Source: Fervidibacillus halotolerans (GTDB lineage Bacteria; Bacillota; Bacilli; Bacillales; Caldibacillaceae). From it: DNA of 64,000 bases. Of this stretch, positions 34,415-44,420 are shown piece by piece (within the stretch, counting starts at the first letter, position 1; every line of letters begins with the position of its first letter). The translations under genes and the position numbers were made by a program. The stretch is taken from assembly GCF_026547205.1 (NCBI RefSeq), contig NZ_CP106877.1:248001-312000 (forward strand). The letters run 5' to 3'. A model generated the notes under the pieces. It searched no databases, was not told the origin of the DNA, and was given only the letters and a program-made list of their open reading frames with translations.

Positions 34415-35317
34415 TTGACAATTTTACAAGTGGAAAACATCACAAAATCTTATGGTAAAGAACTAGTTTTAAATAATATCTCTTTTAATATTCCATATCC
34501 CAAGATAGTCGCTCTTGTTGGTCCTAATGGTTCTGGAAAAACTTCGTTACTAAATATCATTACCAACCTATTGAAACCAGATAGTGGGAATATACAAATA
34601 TTAGGGCGACCAAATACAGACCCTAATATTTTTTACGAAACTTCTTTTATGCAGGATAACTCTGTTTTATATGAATATTTAACAGGATATGATCATTTAC
34701 AGTTTATAGCAGATGTACAAAATTTATCTAAGGAACAAATTCTTAAAACATCACAACTAGTAGGAAATGATGGGTACTTACATAAAAAGGTTAAAAACTA
34801 TTCTTTAGGAATGAAACAACATTTACTTTTAGCTATGGCAATTTTAAACAAACCAAAGTTATTAATCTTAGATGAACCATTAAATGGATTAGATCCAACT
34901 AGCGCTATTAGAGTACGTGAGTTAATCATACAACTCCATAAAGAAGGAACAACGATTTTAATTTCATCACATAATTTAGGAGAAATCGATCGTATAACAT
35001 CAAATATTATTTTCATAAAAAGCGGTCAAATCATTGAAGAGGATTTAGCTGAGTTTGAGCAAGTTACATATTATTTATCTGTTTCTAATCAACAACATGC
35101 AATCAAGATTTTAAAAGAACAACAAATTCCTGTAATACTTGAAAATGATCGTTTGAAGATTTGGATAGATGAAAAATCACTTCAAACAGTGATTTCAGTC
35201 CTATTAAATCAGGGTATTTCAATTAAAGACATAGAAAAAAAGATAACAGGTTCGGAAGAAAGATATCAACAAATTTTTGGTAAAAAGGATGAAGAGGATG
35301 AATCTTTTGAAATTTGA
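34415..35317 (+). CDS. ABC exporter ATPase, set 2
   Basis: A 300-residue ATPase from TTG 34415, preceded by AAGGGGGAG (34400-34408). Walker A GPNGSGKTS, SFMQDNSVLYEYLTGYDHL, NYSLGMKQHLLLAM, LLILDEPLNGLDPTS and SSHNLGEIDR parallel set 1 closely. The upstream frame to 34370 lacks a ribosome site. It is noticeably more AT-rich than its set 1 counterpart, so the sets probably have different histories. It overlaps the fused permease gene by 20 bases. Confidence 0.85.
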   Translation: MTILQVENITKSYGKELVLNNISFNIPYPKIVALVGPNGSGKTSLLNIITNLLKPDSGNIQILGRPNTDPNIFYETSFMQDNSVLYEYLTGYDHLQFIADVQNLSKEQILKTSQLVGNDGYLHKKVKNYSLGMKQHLLLAMAILNKPKLLILDEPLNGLDPTSAIRVRELIIQLHKEGTTILISSHNLGEIDRITSNIIFIKSGQIIEEDLAEFEQVTYYLSVSNQQHAIKILKEQQIPVILENDRLKIWIDEKSLQTVISVLLNQGISIKDIEKKITGSEERYQQIFGKKDEEDESFEI

Positions 35318-37853
35318 ACTAAAAAAAAGTTGGCGTAGTAGAAAAATATTTCTTCTTTTTTTATTCACTCTTATTTTTGTTTCGGGTCTGTTTTTTAGAA
35401 ACTTTCTTATGCAAGAAGAAATAAAAGAGCGTAAATTGCAACAATTATCACCTCTTGCAAAAGAAGTACATGAGATATCATCTGAATACACAAAAAAGTT
35501 ATTTGATAATCCTGAAAATACTACATTTCAAGCTATAAATGATCATTTAATCGAAATGCAAACAAAGTTACAGGATTTGACGAATGCCATTAAATATGAA
35601 GATTGGGAATCCGTTCCTTTATTTGAGTTACAATTTTTAGAGTCCATTCAGAACTACCAAATACTTGGTGGTGAATTTAAAACACTACAAGGATTGGAAT
35701 TAGAGAAAGCAATAGAAAAAAATAAAATTCTTGTCCATAATAATCTTCCATATGAGGATGATCAATACTCTCTATCTACGCCAAATTTTATTAAGTTAAT
35801 TTCAACAACCTTCATGAGTTTACTCGGTATTGTATTTTTTATTTTCATAATTGGTGATTTGTTCGTTGAAGATTTAGAAGGGCAAACCATTCGAACCATA
35901 TACACACAGCCGATCAAAAAGTGGAAAGTTATATTAAGTAAATATATAACCATGTTAATTACATCCGTTATTGCCGTGTTTTTTATATTTATCATTTCTT
36001 TCTTGTGTACATTATTAGTTAATGGTCAAGTTGGTAGTTTTCAATACCCTCAATTAATTGAATATGGAAATCTACATGAACTTGGATTTACATATATATC
36101 AACTGGGGAATACTTGTTTCAATGGTGCATTTTATTTTTATGTGTAGTTAGCTTTTCGTTTGCTATAGTGATACTTGTATCGGTGATTTTAAGTAATAGA
36201 ATAGGAGTTTTGTTTACTTCAGTTTTATTGATTCTATCCGGAGTATTCATTACAAATCATTTCGATGTTTTACAAAACCATCTTAATCCGTTCTACTACT
36301 ATAATTTACGGGAATGGATTGAACGTCCGAAAGAACTAAGCCAATTAAAAAATGTCTGGATCTTATTTCTGTATAGTGTTCTAATATTTTTCGTGTGTCT
36401 ATTTTTACAAAAGAGAACGGCACTTCTAAATAAGCAATCAGTAAGTAAAAGACCTTTCCGGAAAGGCAACACCATTCGTTCAGCGAAAGGATTTAAAGCC
36501 ATCTTTTTATTTGAATTTCGAAAGCATATAAGACAAGGTTACATAAAACCTATGATTTTTGTGATTACAATTTTTATTATAGTTGCATATATATTTATTT
36601 CACTTGAAGTTGCAGAAAGAAAAAAAGAAATGATCAGTAGTACAAAAACTAATATTGAATTTAAAGAAGACGAATTAATTTCAACCTATGAAAACAAATT
36701 AGAAGAATACGCAGAAACTATCCGTATTTTAGAAAGTAAGAAAACATTAACGGAAGATGAAAAACTCGAACTTCAAACGGCCAAAGATAGGTCTGTGTTT
36801 TACGAGGAACAACTTGAAATTGAAAAAACACTACTTCAACAAATGAAGGACATGCTACAAGCTTATGAAGAAGAATATTGGCGAACATATTATGATTATT
36901 GGATTTACCAAAATAAACTTTGGAAGGGCGAGATTATACTTCAAGATAGGACCTATGTAAGTCAATTAAGCTTTTTTACATATGCGGCTAGTATTGAAGA
37001 AAAGGAAATACTTAAAAGAAAAGGTTTGGAACCGGTTCTACCATCCGATACATTGTATACTATTTATGATTATGCTTATGAAACCAATCCAGTAAAGAGA
37101 CTAGAAAGAATAAATGAATCTAGAAAGATTGACAACACGGGTTTGTTTTATGTTTATACGTTTATTAGTACGTTTGCCTATTTTGTTCCAATTTTTCTAC
37201 TACTTTTCTTGTTTGGTACTGGATTTTCAAAAGAAAAAGGGAAAAAACGTCCGCTTCATTTTCTATATACCCAGCCAGTATCAAAAGGAAGAATTTATAC
37301 GGCGAAATACATTGTTTCAATTGTTCTATCCATTTCTTTTTTCTTAGGGATCATATTCTTTATGACAATCATCGGAACTATCGGAAATCGTTTTGGTGAT
37401 TGGGAATTTCCAATTCTCCATTATGATGCAGAGGTAGATGTGAAATCAGCGTCATATTCAGGTACAGTAACATCTGAAGGTGGTTTTCACTTTATAAATA
37501 TGGGGGATTATTTAGTAGAGAACGTACTACTCATAATTACAGGGCTTATCTTCTTAATTGCATTAGCTCTATTCTTGTCGAACTTCGTTAAAAATTATGT
37601 CCATCTGATTGTATTAACTACAGTAATTTCAATAGCTGGATACTTCGTAAGTACAATGGACAAATTTTCACATTTTACTCATCTTCTACCGTTCACATAT
37701 TTAAACAGCGGAAAAATCATCAATGGTGAAATTGCTACTGTACTCAATAACAATGCTATCGGGTTGAGTTCAGGTGTTATAGTACTACTATTTAGTACAC
37801 TTATTTTATATTTAATCGGCGTTTTCATTTTCAAAAAACAAACACGAATATAA
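35298..37853 (+). CDS. fused double ABC-2 permease, set 2
   Basis: An 851-residue membrane protein equal to the two set 1 permeases joined end to end. The N-terminal half has LFLFTLIFVSGLFFRNFLMQ and GTPNF-type helices; a linker with RPFRKGNTIRSAKGF (near 390-405) leads to the second half (IFLFEFRKHIRQGYIKPMIF, a long coiled region with ENKLEEYAETIRILESKKTL, and KKRPLHFLYTQPVSKGRIYT). ATG 35298 follows GATGAAGAGG; earlier ATGs at 35277 and 35289 are less well placed. A natural gene fusion of exporter subunits. Confidence 0.82.
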   Translation: MNLLKFELKKSWRSRKIFLLFLFTLIFVSGLFFRNFLMQEEIKERKLQQLSPLAKEVHEISSEYTKKLFDNPENTTFQAINDHLIEMQTKLQDLTNAIKYEDWESVPLFELQFLESIQNYQILGGEFKTLQGLELEKAIEKNKILVHNNLPYEDDQYSLSTPNFIKLISTTFMSLLGIVFFIFIIGDLFVEDLEGQTIRTIYTQPIKKWKVILSKYITMLITSVIAVFFIFIISFLCTLLVNGQVGSFQYPQLIEYGNLHELGFTYISTGEYLFQWCILFLCVVSFSFAIVILVSVILSNRIGVLFTSVLLILSGVFITNHFDVLQNHLNPFYYYNLREWIERPKELSQLKNVWILFLYSVLIFFVCLFLQKRTALLNKQSVSKRPFRKGNTIRSAKGFKAIFLFEFRKHIRQGYIKPMIFVITIFIIVAYIFISLEVAERKKEMISSTKTNIEFKEDELISTYENKLEEYAETIRILESKKTLTEDEKLELQTAKDRSVFYEEQLEIEKTLLQQMKDMLQAYEEEYWRTYYDYWIYQNKLWKGEIILQDRTYVSQLSFFTYAASIEEKEILKRKGLEPVLPSDTLYTIYDYAYETNPVKRLERINESRKIDNTGLFYVYTFISTFAYFVPIFLLLFLFGTGFSKEKGKKRPLHFLYTQPVSKGRIYTAKYIVSIVLSISFFLGIIFFMTIIGTIGNRFGDWEFPILHYDAEVDVKSASYSGTVTSEGGFHFINMGDYLVENVLLIITGLIFLIALALFLSNFVKNYVHLIVLTTVISIAGYFVSTMDKFSHFTHLLPFTYLNSGKIINGEIATVLNNNAIGLSSGVIVLLFSTLILYLIGVFIFKKQTRI

Positions 37854-37889
37854 ATCAAAAAAAATAATATAAAATATCCTATTAAATTT

Positions 37890-37933
37890 AAATATCCTAG
37901 ATTTTAATAATGATAAATCTAGGATATTTTTTT
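37890..37933 (+). terminator. terminator after ABC set 2
   Basis: AAATATCCTAGATTT (37890-37904) pairs with AAATCTAGGATATTT (37915-37929), followed by T-run. Confidence 0.93.
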
Positions 37934-38020
37934 GTTTTCTATCTCTTAAGCCCCCAAATTAACTTGGACAGCTCTAGTTATATATATTTTATAACTATTC
38001 ATATCAAAGGAGCTGACATC

Positions 38021-38137
38021 ATGAAACGTACAAGATATTCAAAAGAATTCAAAATACAAGTGGCTATTTTTTTGTCTCCCTTCAAGGAGAACCTACATAA
38101 AAGGAGTGCCAAAACCTACATTTTTATAATGCCATAA
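38021..38137 (+). pseudogene. IS3-family OrfA N-terminal relic
   Basis: AAAGGAG precedes ATG 38021, and MKRTRYSKEFKIQVA is the characteristic start of IS3/IS150 OrfA helix-turn-helix proteins. The frame then diverges into unrelated residues and stops. The region 38138-38509 shows one further fragment (GEDISASTSEITGGTKSIN before TGA at about 38217) and no other gene. Confidence 0.7.
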
Positions 38138-38509
38138 ATGTGTACAATGTCGCTAACGGAGAAGATATCAGTGCAAGTACTTCTGAAATAACTGGTGGAA
38201 CAAAGAGTATAAATTGATGAAATATTGGAGGATAGAAAATGGATCCAGGTGCTTGTAGATTCATGAAATATGTTGTTGTCTACTGACGGAATGGAAAAAT
38301 CAAATATACTAATATAAAAATTTTTCCCGTTCCTTTTTGTTACTCTTGTAATGTGAAATTGATTTTAGAACAATCACGACCATAAAATATTAAGAGAAGA
38401 AAGTAGAATGGAACGGCAAGAATAATCAAAGCTACAGATGAATTGAAGATGATTGAAAAAATAAGTTAGAAGGAACTGAATATAACGTGATGCTCGGAAG
38501 GGTGAAAAT

Positions 38510-39571
38510 ATGAAAATTGCATTGATTCCATGTACTAGTAGAAAAATTGATTCAAATCCAGTGGTAGACGGTTATTCAGAAATCCGGTCGTTTCAACTCG
38601 CCTATACATATGCAAAGCTTGTAGCAGATCAAATATTTGTTTTTACCCCTAAATATAGTTGTGTACAGGAAGACTGCATGGGTGAAATGGAAAATCATTC
38701 AATCCATATAAAAAATGATTGTGATCAAGTCGTCTGGTGGAACAAGGAGCTAGTCCAATTACGTGAATACTGTGATTTTAAACGCGATGAATTCATTCTT
38801 TTATTCGATGAACGATATTATGAAAATCTAATACCACATTTGTCGAAATTTTGGATTCCATTAAAAGGAAAACGGAAAGAACAATGGGAGGAAGAACTAG
38901 AAAAATTGATAAAACTTGAATGGGAATCAGATCAAGCGATTGTTCTTCATATGATTTTTAATGAGCTCCCGAGACTGGATTGGACGATGATCAAACAGAT
39001 TCCTTATCAAAATGGAATATACATTATGTTTGAAAAAGGTGAAGAATTTCATGGTATGGATCGAATTGTTCGTATTGGTACTCACCGAGGCCCAAATCGT
39101 CTATTAAAAAGGTTGCGGAATCATTTTGTAAGGGAGCGTTCCCGAGGTAGTATTTTCCGTAAAAATATCGGTCGTGTATTTTTAAAAATGGATTTAAACC
39201 GATCTTTGCAGCAGCAAGAAAGGGATAGTCAAAAATTTGCAAGTGAAAGTAAATACGCTAGCTTCACTAGAGAAAAGTTTACAACAGAGCTTGAAGAAAA
39301 AATTAGCCGATTTTTAAGGGACAACATCACTTTTGTTTGTTTTCCAGTTGATGAAAAAAGCGATCGATTAAGGTTAGAAGAAGGAATCATAGCATCACTG
39401 AATAAGCACCCAACATTTGGCCCAAGCAAAAATTGGTTCGGTTTGAATAGTCCAATTCCGGCAATTGTAAAAAGTGGCCTATGGAATAAACAAGGTTTAC
39501 AAGGAAAGCCCTTGTCTGAAAAAGAATTGGAACGGGTTAAGTGGCTTACAAGATTTGGAAATCACTATTAA
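38510..39571 (+). CDS. DUF6884-like plus GIY-YIG nuclease-domain protein
   Basis: A 353-residue fusion. The N-terminal ~150 residues (IALIPCTSRKID, FQLAYTYAKLVAD, IFVFTPKYS) look like the DUF6884 fold. The C-terminal ~200 residues form a GIY-YIG domain: NGIYIMF, the RIVRIGTH strand in the YIG position, LLKRLRNHF carrying the catalytic Arg, and RLEEGIIASLN with the catalytic Glu. ATG 38510 follows GAAGGGTG. It stands alone between an IS3 relic and an XRE gene. DNA endonuclease activity is likely from motifs; a defence role is a guess from domain pairing and accessory location. Confidence 0.75.
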   Translation: MKIALIPCTSRKIDSNPVVDGYSEIRSFQLAYTYAKLVADQIFVFTPKYSCVQEDCMGEMENHSIHIKNDCDQVVWWNKELVQLREYCDFKRDEFILLFDERYYENLIPHLSKFWIPLKGKRKEQWEEELEKLIKLEWESDQAIVLHMIFNELPRLDWTMIKQIPYQNGIYIMFEKGEEFHGMDRIVRIGTHRGPNRLLKRLRNHFVRERSRGSIFRKNIGRVFLKMDLNRSLQQQERDSQKFASESKYASFTREKFTTELEEKISRFLRDNITFVCFPVDEKSDRLRLEEGIIASLNKHPTFGPSKNWFGLNSPIPAIVKSGLWNKQGLQGKPLSEKELERVKWLTRFGNHY

Positions 39572-39726
39572 TTACAAAAAGGGTACGGGAGAAAATCGTG
39601 CGTAAAACCGCATGAAATGTGCATTGCAACCTGTAGTTTACATATTGAAACTGGAAAATGGTGGATATTTTTACGATAAATAGGTACGATTCGGATAAGG
39701 GTATTATATGAAATGGAGGATAAATA

Positions 39727-40503
39727 ATGTCATTAGGTGAAAAATTAGCAAAATTGCGTAAAGAACATCATTTTACACAAGAACAGCTGGCACAAATTCT
39801 CGGTGTATCTCGGCAAGCAGTCAGCAAATGGGAAAGTGATCTAACTTATCCAGAGACAGAAAAATTACTCAAACTTGGGGAACTGTATCAATGTTCGATG
39901 GACTATCTTTTAAAAGATGATGAAGAAGTACTGGGATTAAGTGAAAAAGAAATCCCACTTAAGTTCAAACGATTCGGGAGAAAAACATTCCAATTTGAAA
40001 GAAAAAGCCAAAGGAAAATGTTCGGATTACCACTATGGCACGTAAATATCGGATACGGTCGGACTGCAAAAGGAATCATTGCCATCGGTTTGTCTGCAAA
40101 AGGAATTGTATCGATTGGATTTTTTTCCCTTGGTATTTTTTCCCTTGGGTTTTTATCCCTTGGAGTTTTCACATTAAGTTTGATTGCGATGGGACTTTTA
40201 TCGGTAGGAGTAATTTCAGGCGGATTGATTGCCTTAGGGTCCATTAGCATAGGAATTGTATCCGTTGGTGCCTTATCAATCGGTTCATTTTCCGTTGGAG
40301 CGTTGGCAATCGGAAAATATTTTGCAATGGGAGATCACGCCCATGCACTCATCGCCTTAGGAGATACGAAAGCGGTGGGGAGTGTATATGAAAAACTTGG
40401 AGATCTTACTGAACAAGATATTACCCTTATCAAACAATTACTGGATAAAAATGTACCTTCTTACCTTTCGTGGGCAAAAGACCTCATAAAGATCTTTCTT
40501 TAA
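39727..40503 (+). CDS. XRE regulator with 16 tandem hydrophobic pentads
   Basis: A 258-residue protein. Residues 1-65 are a classic XRE helix-turn-helix (EKLAKLRKEHHFTQEQLAQI, VSRQAVSKWES). After a basic linker, residues 116-195 contain sixteen consecutive five-residue repeats of the form G-h-h-S/A-I/L/V (e.g. GIVSI GFFSL GIFSL GFLSL), followed by a soluble tail (KYFAMGDHAHALIALGDTKA). ATG 39727 follows AAATGGAGGAT. The repeats may form membrane helices with glycine faces or a beta-solenoid; either would make a membrane- or surface-linked regulator. Signal and targets unknown. Confidence 0.8.
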   Translation: MSLGEKLAKLRKEHHFTQEQLAQILGVSRQAVSKWESDLTYPETEKLLKLGELYQCSMDYLLKDDEEVLGLSEKEIPLKFKRFGRKTFQFERKSQRKMFGLPLWHVNIGYGRTAKGIIAIGLSAKGIVSIGFFSLGIFSLGFLSLGVFTLSLIAMGLLSVGVISGGLIALGSISIGIVSVGALSIGSFSVGALAIGKYFAMGDHAHALIALGDTKAVGSVYEKLGDLTEQDITLIKQLLDKNVPSYLSWAKDLIKIFL

Positions 40504-40752
40504 AAACGAAAAATTAACATGTAAATGAAGTGTATTCAATAAAAAATGGTTTGGACATTTAGCAAAACCCATTGATCTTTGGTTCATAATCCGAATCAAT
40601 GAAAAATGGATGTCGATATGAATCGTGGATGAAAGGGTTTGGAAATGTCTCAGTAGGTCAAAATTGATTGAAAACATGCTTTATAAGTATTGGTTAATCA
40701 AACGGAAAGGCCGTCTATAAGGAAAAATCCCCTTAATAGTTAGATCTTTAAT

Positions 40753-40792
40753 AAAACCCTTGATTACTTGAACAGGAGTAATCAAGGGTTTT
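40753..40792. terminator. bidirectional terminator after ahpF
   Basis: AAAACCCTTGATTACT (40753-40768) pairs with AGTAATCAAGGGTTTT (40777-40792). It is strong and symmetric, and fits the end of the minus-strand ahpCF operon. Confidence 0.93.
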
Positions 40793-40870
40793 AAGTTTAC
40801 AAACATGTGCTAATGCCTAGGGATAGTGACATTAGAAAATAAATCGATTCTCCACGAAGTGTTTGGCGAA

Positions 40871-42403
40871 TTAATTTCGAATTAAATAATCGAACGCACC
40901 TAATGCGGCAGTGGCACCGGAGCCCATGGAAATAATGATTTGTTTATATGCACTGTCGGTACAATCACCGGCAGCAAAAACACCAGGTATATTCGTTGCA
41001 CCATGTTTGTCGACGATAATTTCGCCCCTTTGATTTCGTTCGACAGCACCTTCCAACCAATCGGTGTTCGGGACAAGACCGATTTGAACAAATACACCGT
41101 CTAGTTGTATGTGACGTTCTTCTCCACTTTCCCGGTCAATATAGGTTAGTCCATCGACTTTACCAGTACCGGTGATTTCTTTCGTTTGTGCATTAGTAAT
41201 GACGGTGACGTTGTCTAAACTGTTTAAACGTTTTTGCAGAATTTGATCGGCCTTTAACTCTGGCAAAAATTCCATTACAGTCACATGTTTTACGACACCT
41301 GCAAGGTCAATGGCTGCTTCAATCCCAGAATTTCCTCCACCAATGACCGCCACATGTTTCCCTTCAAAAAGGGGTCCGTCACAATGGGGGCAATAGGCGA
41401 CCCCTTTCGTTTTCAATTCCTTTTCACCAGGTACACCAAGTTCACGCCAACGGGCACCAGTTGCCAAAATCACCGTCTTACTTTTTACGACCGCACCATT
41501 TTCCAATTCAATATGAACAAAGTCGTCTTTTTTCTCTAGTCGTTTTGCCCGTTGCCCAGTCATAATATCCACATTATACTGTTTTACATGTTCTTCCAAA
41601 TTAGCTGCCAGTTGAGGACCTTCTGTATATTTGACACTGATTAAATTTTCAATTCCCTTCGTATCATTTACCTGACCACCAAACCGTTCAGCGATCATAC
41701 CGGTACGGATTCCTTTCCGTGCTGCATAGATGGCAGCACTAGCACCTGCTGGACCACCACCGACAACGAGAACATCAAATGGATCCTTTTTATCAAATTG
41801 TGCAGGATCACTCGTTTTCCCTAGCTTTGCTAAAATTTCCTCAAGGGACATTCGACCACTGCCGAATTCTTCACCATTTAAGAAAATCGTCGGGACAGCA
41901 AAAATATTTTTACTTTCAGCTTCTTGTTTATAAGCAGCTCCATCGATCATTGTATGGGTTACATTCGGATTAAGGACGCTCATAATATTGAGCGCTTGAA
42001 CAACTTCCGGGCAGTTATGGCAAGTTAAGCTAACATATGTTTCAAAATGATATTCCCCAGTTAAACTTTTCACTTGGTCAATAAGTTCTTGTTTAATCTT
42101 AGGCGGCCGACCGCTTACTTGTAAAAGGGCTAGGACGAGGGATGTAAATTCATGGCCTAAAGGAATACCGGCAAAAACGATGCCGGTATCCTCACCTACC
42201 CGATTTACACTAAAACTGGGCGTTCTTTTTAACGTTGCACGCTCAATTTTTATTTTCGTTGATAAGGATGCTAGCTCGTTAACAAGATCTAGCATATCCT
42301 TTGATACTTGGTCAGAACCCGCACTTACTTTTATAACAATATCGTTTTCCATTAAAGGAAGATATTGTTTTAATTGTGCCTTAATATCTGCATCGAGAAT
42401 CAT
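40871..42403 (-). CDS. ahpF: alkyl hydroperoxide reductase subunit F
   Basis: A 510-residue flavin disulfide reductase that regenerates AhpC from NADH/NADPH. The N-terminal thioredoxin-like domain has SLTCHNCPE (C128, C131), followed by FAD ([19 protein letters not shown]) and NAD(P)H ([17 protein letters not shown]) motifs and the redox-active [14 protein letters not shown] 42403 follows AAGGAGTG and is 14 bases after ahpC. The proteins act together in the cytoplasm to remove hydrogen peroxide and organic peroxides. Confidence 0.96.
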   Translation of the reverse strand: MILDADIKAQLKQYLPLMENDIVIKVSAGSDQVSKDMLDLVNELASLSTKIKIERATLKRTPSFSVNRVGEDTGIVFAGIPLGHEFTSLVLALLQVSGRPPKIKQELIDQVKSLTGEYHFETYVSLTCHNCPEVVQALNIMSVLNPNVTHTMIDGAAYKQEAESKNIFAVPTIFLNGEEFGSGRMSLEEILAKLGKTSDPAQFDKKDPFDVLVVGGGPAGASAAIYAARKGIRTGMIAERFGGQVNDTKGIENLISVKYTEGPQLAANLEEHVKQYNVDIMTGQRAKRLEKKDDFVHIELENGAVVKSKTVILATGARWRELGVPGEKELKTKGVAYCPHCDGPLFEGKHVAVIGGGNSGIEAAIDLAGVVKHVTVMEFLPELKADQILQKRLNSLDNVTVITNAQTKEITGTGKVDGLTYIDRESGEERHIQLDGVFVQIGLVPNTDWLEGAVERNQRGEIIVDKHGATNIPGVFAAGDCTDSAYKQIIISMGSGATAALGAFDYLIRN

Positions 42404-42417
42404 TAGTTAAGCACTCC

Positions 42418-42981
42418 TTAAATTTTTCCGACAAGGTCAAGACTTGGTTTCAATGTTTCACCAGTTTCTTTCCATTTCGCTGGGCAAACTTCACCTGGGT
42501 GATTGCGTACGTATTGAGCCGCTTTAATTTTATCAACTAACGTACTTGCATCTCGACCGATTCCATCCGCATTTATTTCAACGGCTTGAATAACACCGTC
42601 TGGATCAATGATAAATGTACCACGATCAGCAAGTCCTTCTTCTTCTCTTAAAACATCAAACATTTCGATTAATTTATGGGAAGGATCACCAATCATTGCA
42701 TATTCGATTTTACTAATTGCTTCGGAATGGTCATGCCAAGCTTTATGGGTAAAATGTGTATCGGCAGAGCAAGCGAATACTTCAGCACCGAGTTCTTTAA
42801 ACGTTGCATAATGTTCTTGTAGATCTTCTAATTCTGTCGGGCAAACGAAAGTGAAATCTGCAGGGTAGAAACATAAAATGCTCCAATGCCCTTTGAAATC
42901 TTCTTCCGTAACTTCAATAAATTCACCATTTTTGTAAGCTTGTAGCTTAAAGGGTTGTACTTCTTTTCCAACTAATGACAT
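42418..42981 (-). CDS. ahpC: alkyl hydroperoxide reductase subunit C (peroxiredoxin)
   Basis: A 187-residue typical 2-Cys peroxiredoxin. Peroxidatic Cys47 lies in FVCPTE and resolving Cys166 in EVCPAKW; GGLG-type region and C-terminal tail are conserved. It reduces peroxides using electrons from AhpF, encoded next. ATG 42981 follows TAGGAGG. Its promoter carries PerR boxes, so expression should be induced by peroxide. Confidence 0.97.
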   Translation of the reverse strand: MSLVGKEVQPFKLQAYKNGEFIEVTEEDFKGHWSILCFYPADFTFVCPTELEDLQEHYATFKELGAEVFACSADTHFTHKAWHDHSEAISKIEYAMIGDPSHKLIEMFDVLREEEGLADRGTFIIDPDGVIQAVEINADGIGRDASTLVDKIKAAQYVRNHPGEVCPAKWKETGETLKPSLDLVGKI

Positions 42982-43045
42982 GTGTCATACCTCCTATGTT
43001 GTTATGTAATTTAAAAATGTATTTTGTGAACACAAAAACATTCTT

Positions 43046-43084
43046 TTACAATAATTATTATATAATAATTATTTTGATTGTCAA
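43046..43084 (-). promoter_or_regulatory. ahpC promoter overlapped by PerR boxes
   Basis: On the minus strand, TTGACA (plus 43079-43084) and TATAAT (43057-43062), 16-base spacer. Two 15-base PerR-type sites match TTATAAT-N-ATTATAA: TTACAATAATTATTA (43046-43060, 12 of 14) and ATATAATAATTATTT (43060-43074, 11 of 14). They cover the -10 and spacer, as expected for repression relieved by peroxide. Confidence 0.8.
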
Positions 43085-43468
43085 ATAAAAAATGGAAAAA
43101 TATTTGTTTTTTCACGTTTGATTACGTTAAACATCAATTATATATTTGATTGAACGGTAAAATCGTTGAAAATCGAAAAAGCATAATTGAAAAAAGCTGA
43201 AGTACAAAGGTCTGGCGAAAGTTGATCCATTTGTAATATTAAAGGACAAAATGAAAAGGATTGGTTCATTCGTTAAACTATAGAAATGTTCATCTCCTTT
43301 TTTATTTTGTGGAATATTATTCCCTATTAAACAGGCCTGTCCAGAAAAATTTTTTAAATGAGAATACAATTTAATTATACACCTTTCAAAGATCAAATAA
43401 TTTGATAAGATAAAAAAGAAAGCAAATTTCCTATCGATTTCACAAAATGTTAAAAAGGGGAGACATGA

Positions 43469-44116
43469 ATGATAAAAATTACGAAAATCGAGGGGATTTC
43501 CGGTGGATACCCCGATGAAATAGAAGGAACATATGAGTGGTATACAGCTTATGACGGGGGTGAATGTTATGACTTATATGATGCACAGGAGATTTTCCAA
43601 AAAAATGGCTCTTTTAAAGGAATGAATTATCATCTTATCCATTATCCGGATGGAGACGTACATTCTCCGTTTCAACTCCGGGAAAACGTCTATGTAGATA
43701 AACCGATATGGAATGATGGAGAATTTCATTTTTTAGTGGTTCATTTTGATAAACATCTCATTCAAATTACAAAATATAGTCCAGACGATCGGAAATTAGA
43801 AGTAATTACTGAACTCTCTTTATCCGAAGTGAAAGATTGCTATAATTTAAAGCTGGAAACAACGCCACTTCACCTTGGAAGAAGTGGAAATGATGGTTTT
43901 TACGAAATTGTTTGGCCGGAAAAAAAGAAAATTGCCATTGGAGAAACAGAAACTGTACTATTTCGAGATGGGGATCGTTTATATTTATCAGAATGGGAAG
44001 AGAATCCAGATTATCAAGAATATGTGATTGTTCGAGACATTCACACGGGAAAAATTTTGGAAAAAGGTAAAGGGTATTTACGGAGACTGCCGAATAATGT
44101 GTACTGGAAAAGCTAG
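43469..44116 (+). CDS. hypothetical cytoplasmic protein
   Basis: A 215-residue protein with no recognised family. The composition is acidic and Tyr/Trp-rich with beta-type segments (TYEWYTAYDGGECYDLYDAQ, HLIHYPDGDVHSPFQLREN, EFHFLVVHFDKHLIQITKYS) and no signal peptide. AAAAGGGGAGAC precedes ATG 43469. It lies alone downstream of the divergent ahpC promoter region. Not enough is visible to name a function. Confidence 0.65.
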   Translation: MIKITKIEGISGGYPDEIEGTYEWYTAYDGGECYDLYDAQEIFQKNGSFKGMNYHLIHYPDGDVHSPFQLRENVYVDKPIWNDGEFHFLVVHFDKHLIQITKYSPDDRKLEVITELSLSEVKDCYNLKLETTPLHLGRSGNDGFYEIVWPEKKKIAIGETETVLFRDGDRLYLSEWEENPDYQEYVIVRDIHTGKILEKGKGYLRRLPNNVYWKS

Positions 44117-44420
44117 ACGAATTCAGTGATTCATTCAAATAGCATTCCATGTTTGCAAATACAGTCATATTTCTTAAAGAGAAAAGACGATATAAAACAT
44201 TCGTTTTGGGGAATATATTTTTCAAAATGGCAATATGTTAAGCAATTTGTTAAAGGGACGGGTAACTATCCATTTTTTTGTGAAATGAGAAGACGCAAAG
44301 AAATCAACATTTGTTGAATTTGATTTTTTAAATGGAAGCGTACGGCAATTTTCAGCCATCCCTTCTACATGACTCCTTATGTTCGTTTTTAATATTATCA
44401 AATGATATGCCTTTTCTCCT
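44117..44420. other. gene-free interval
   Basis: I see no gene or strong terminator between the two flanking genes. Confidence 0.4.

Noticed and set aside
43127..43396. 89-codon minus-strand frame upstream of the 43469 gene
   Set aside because: Phe/Ser-rich composition without a ribosome site; likely a chance frame in AT-rich DNA.
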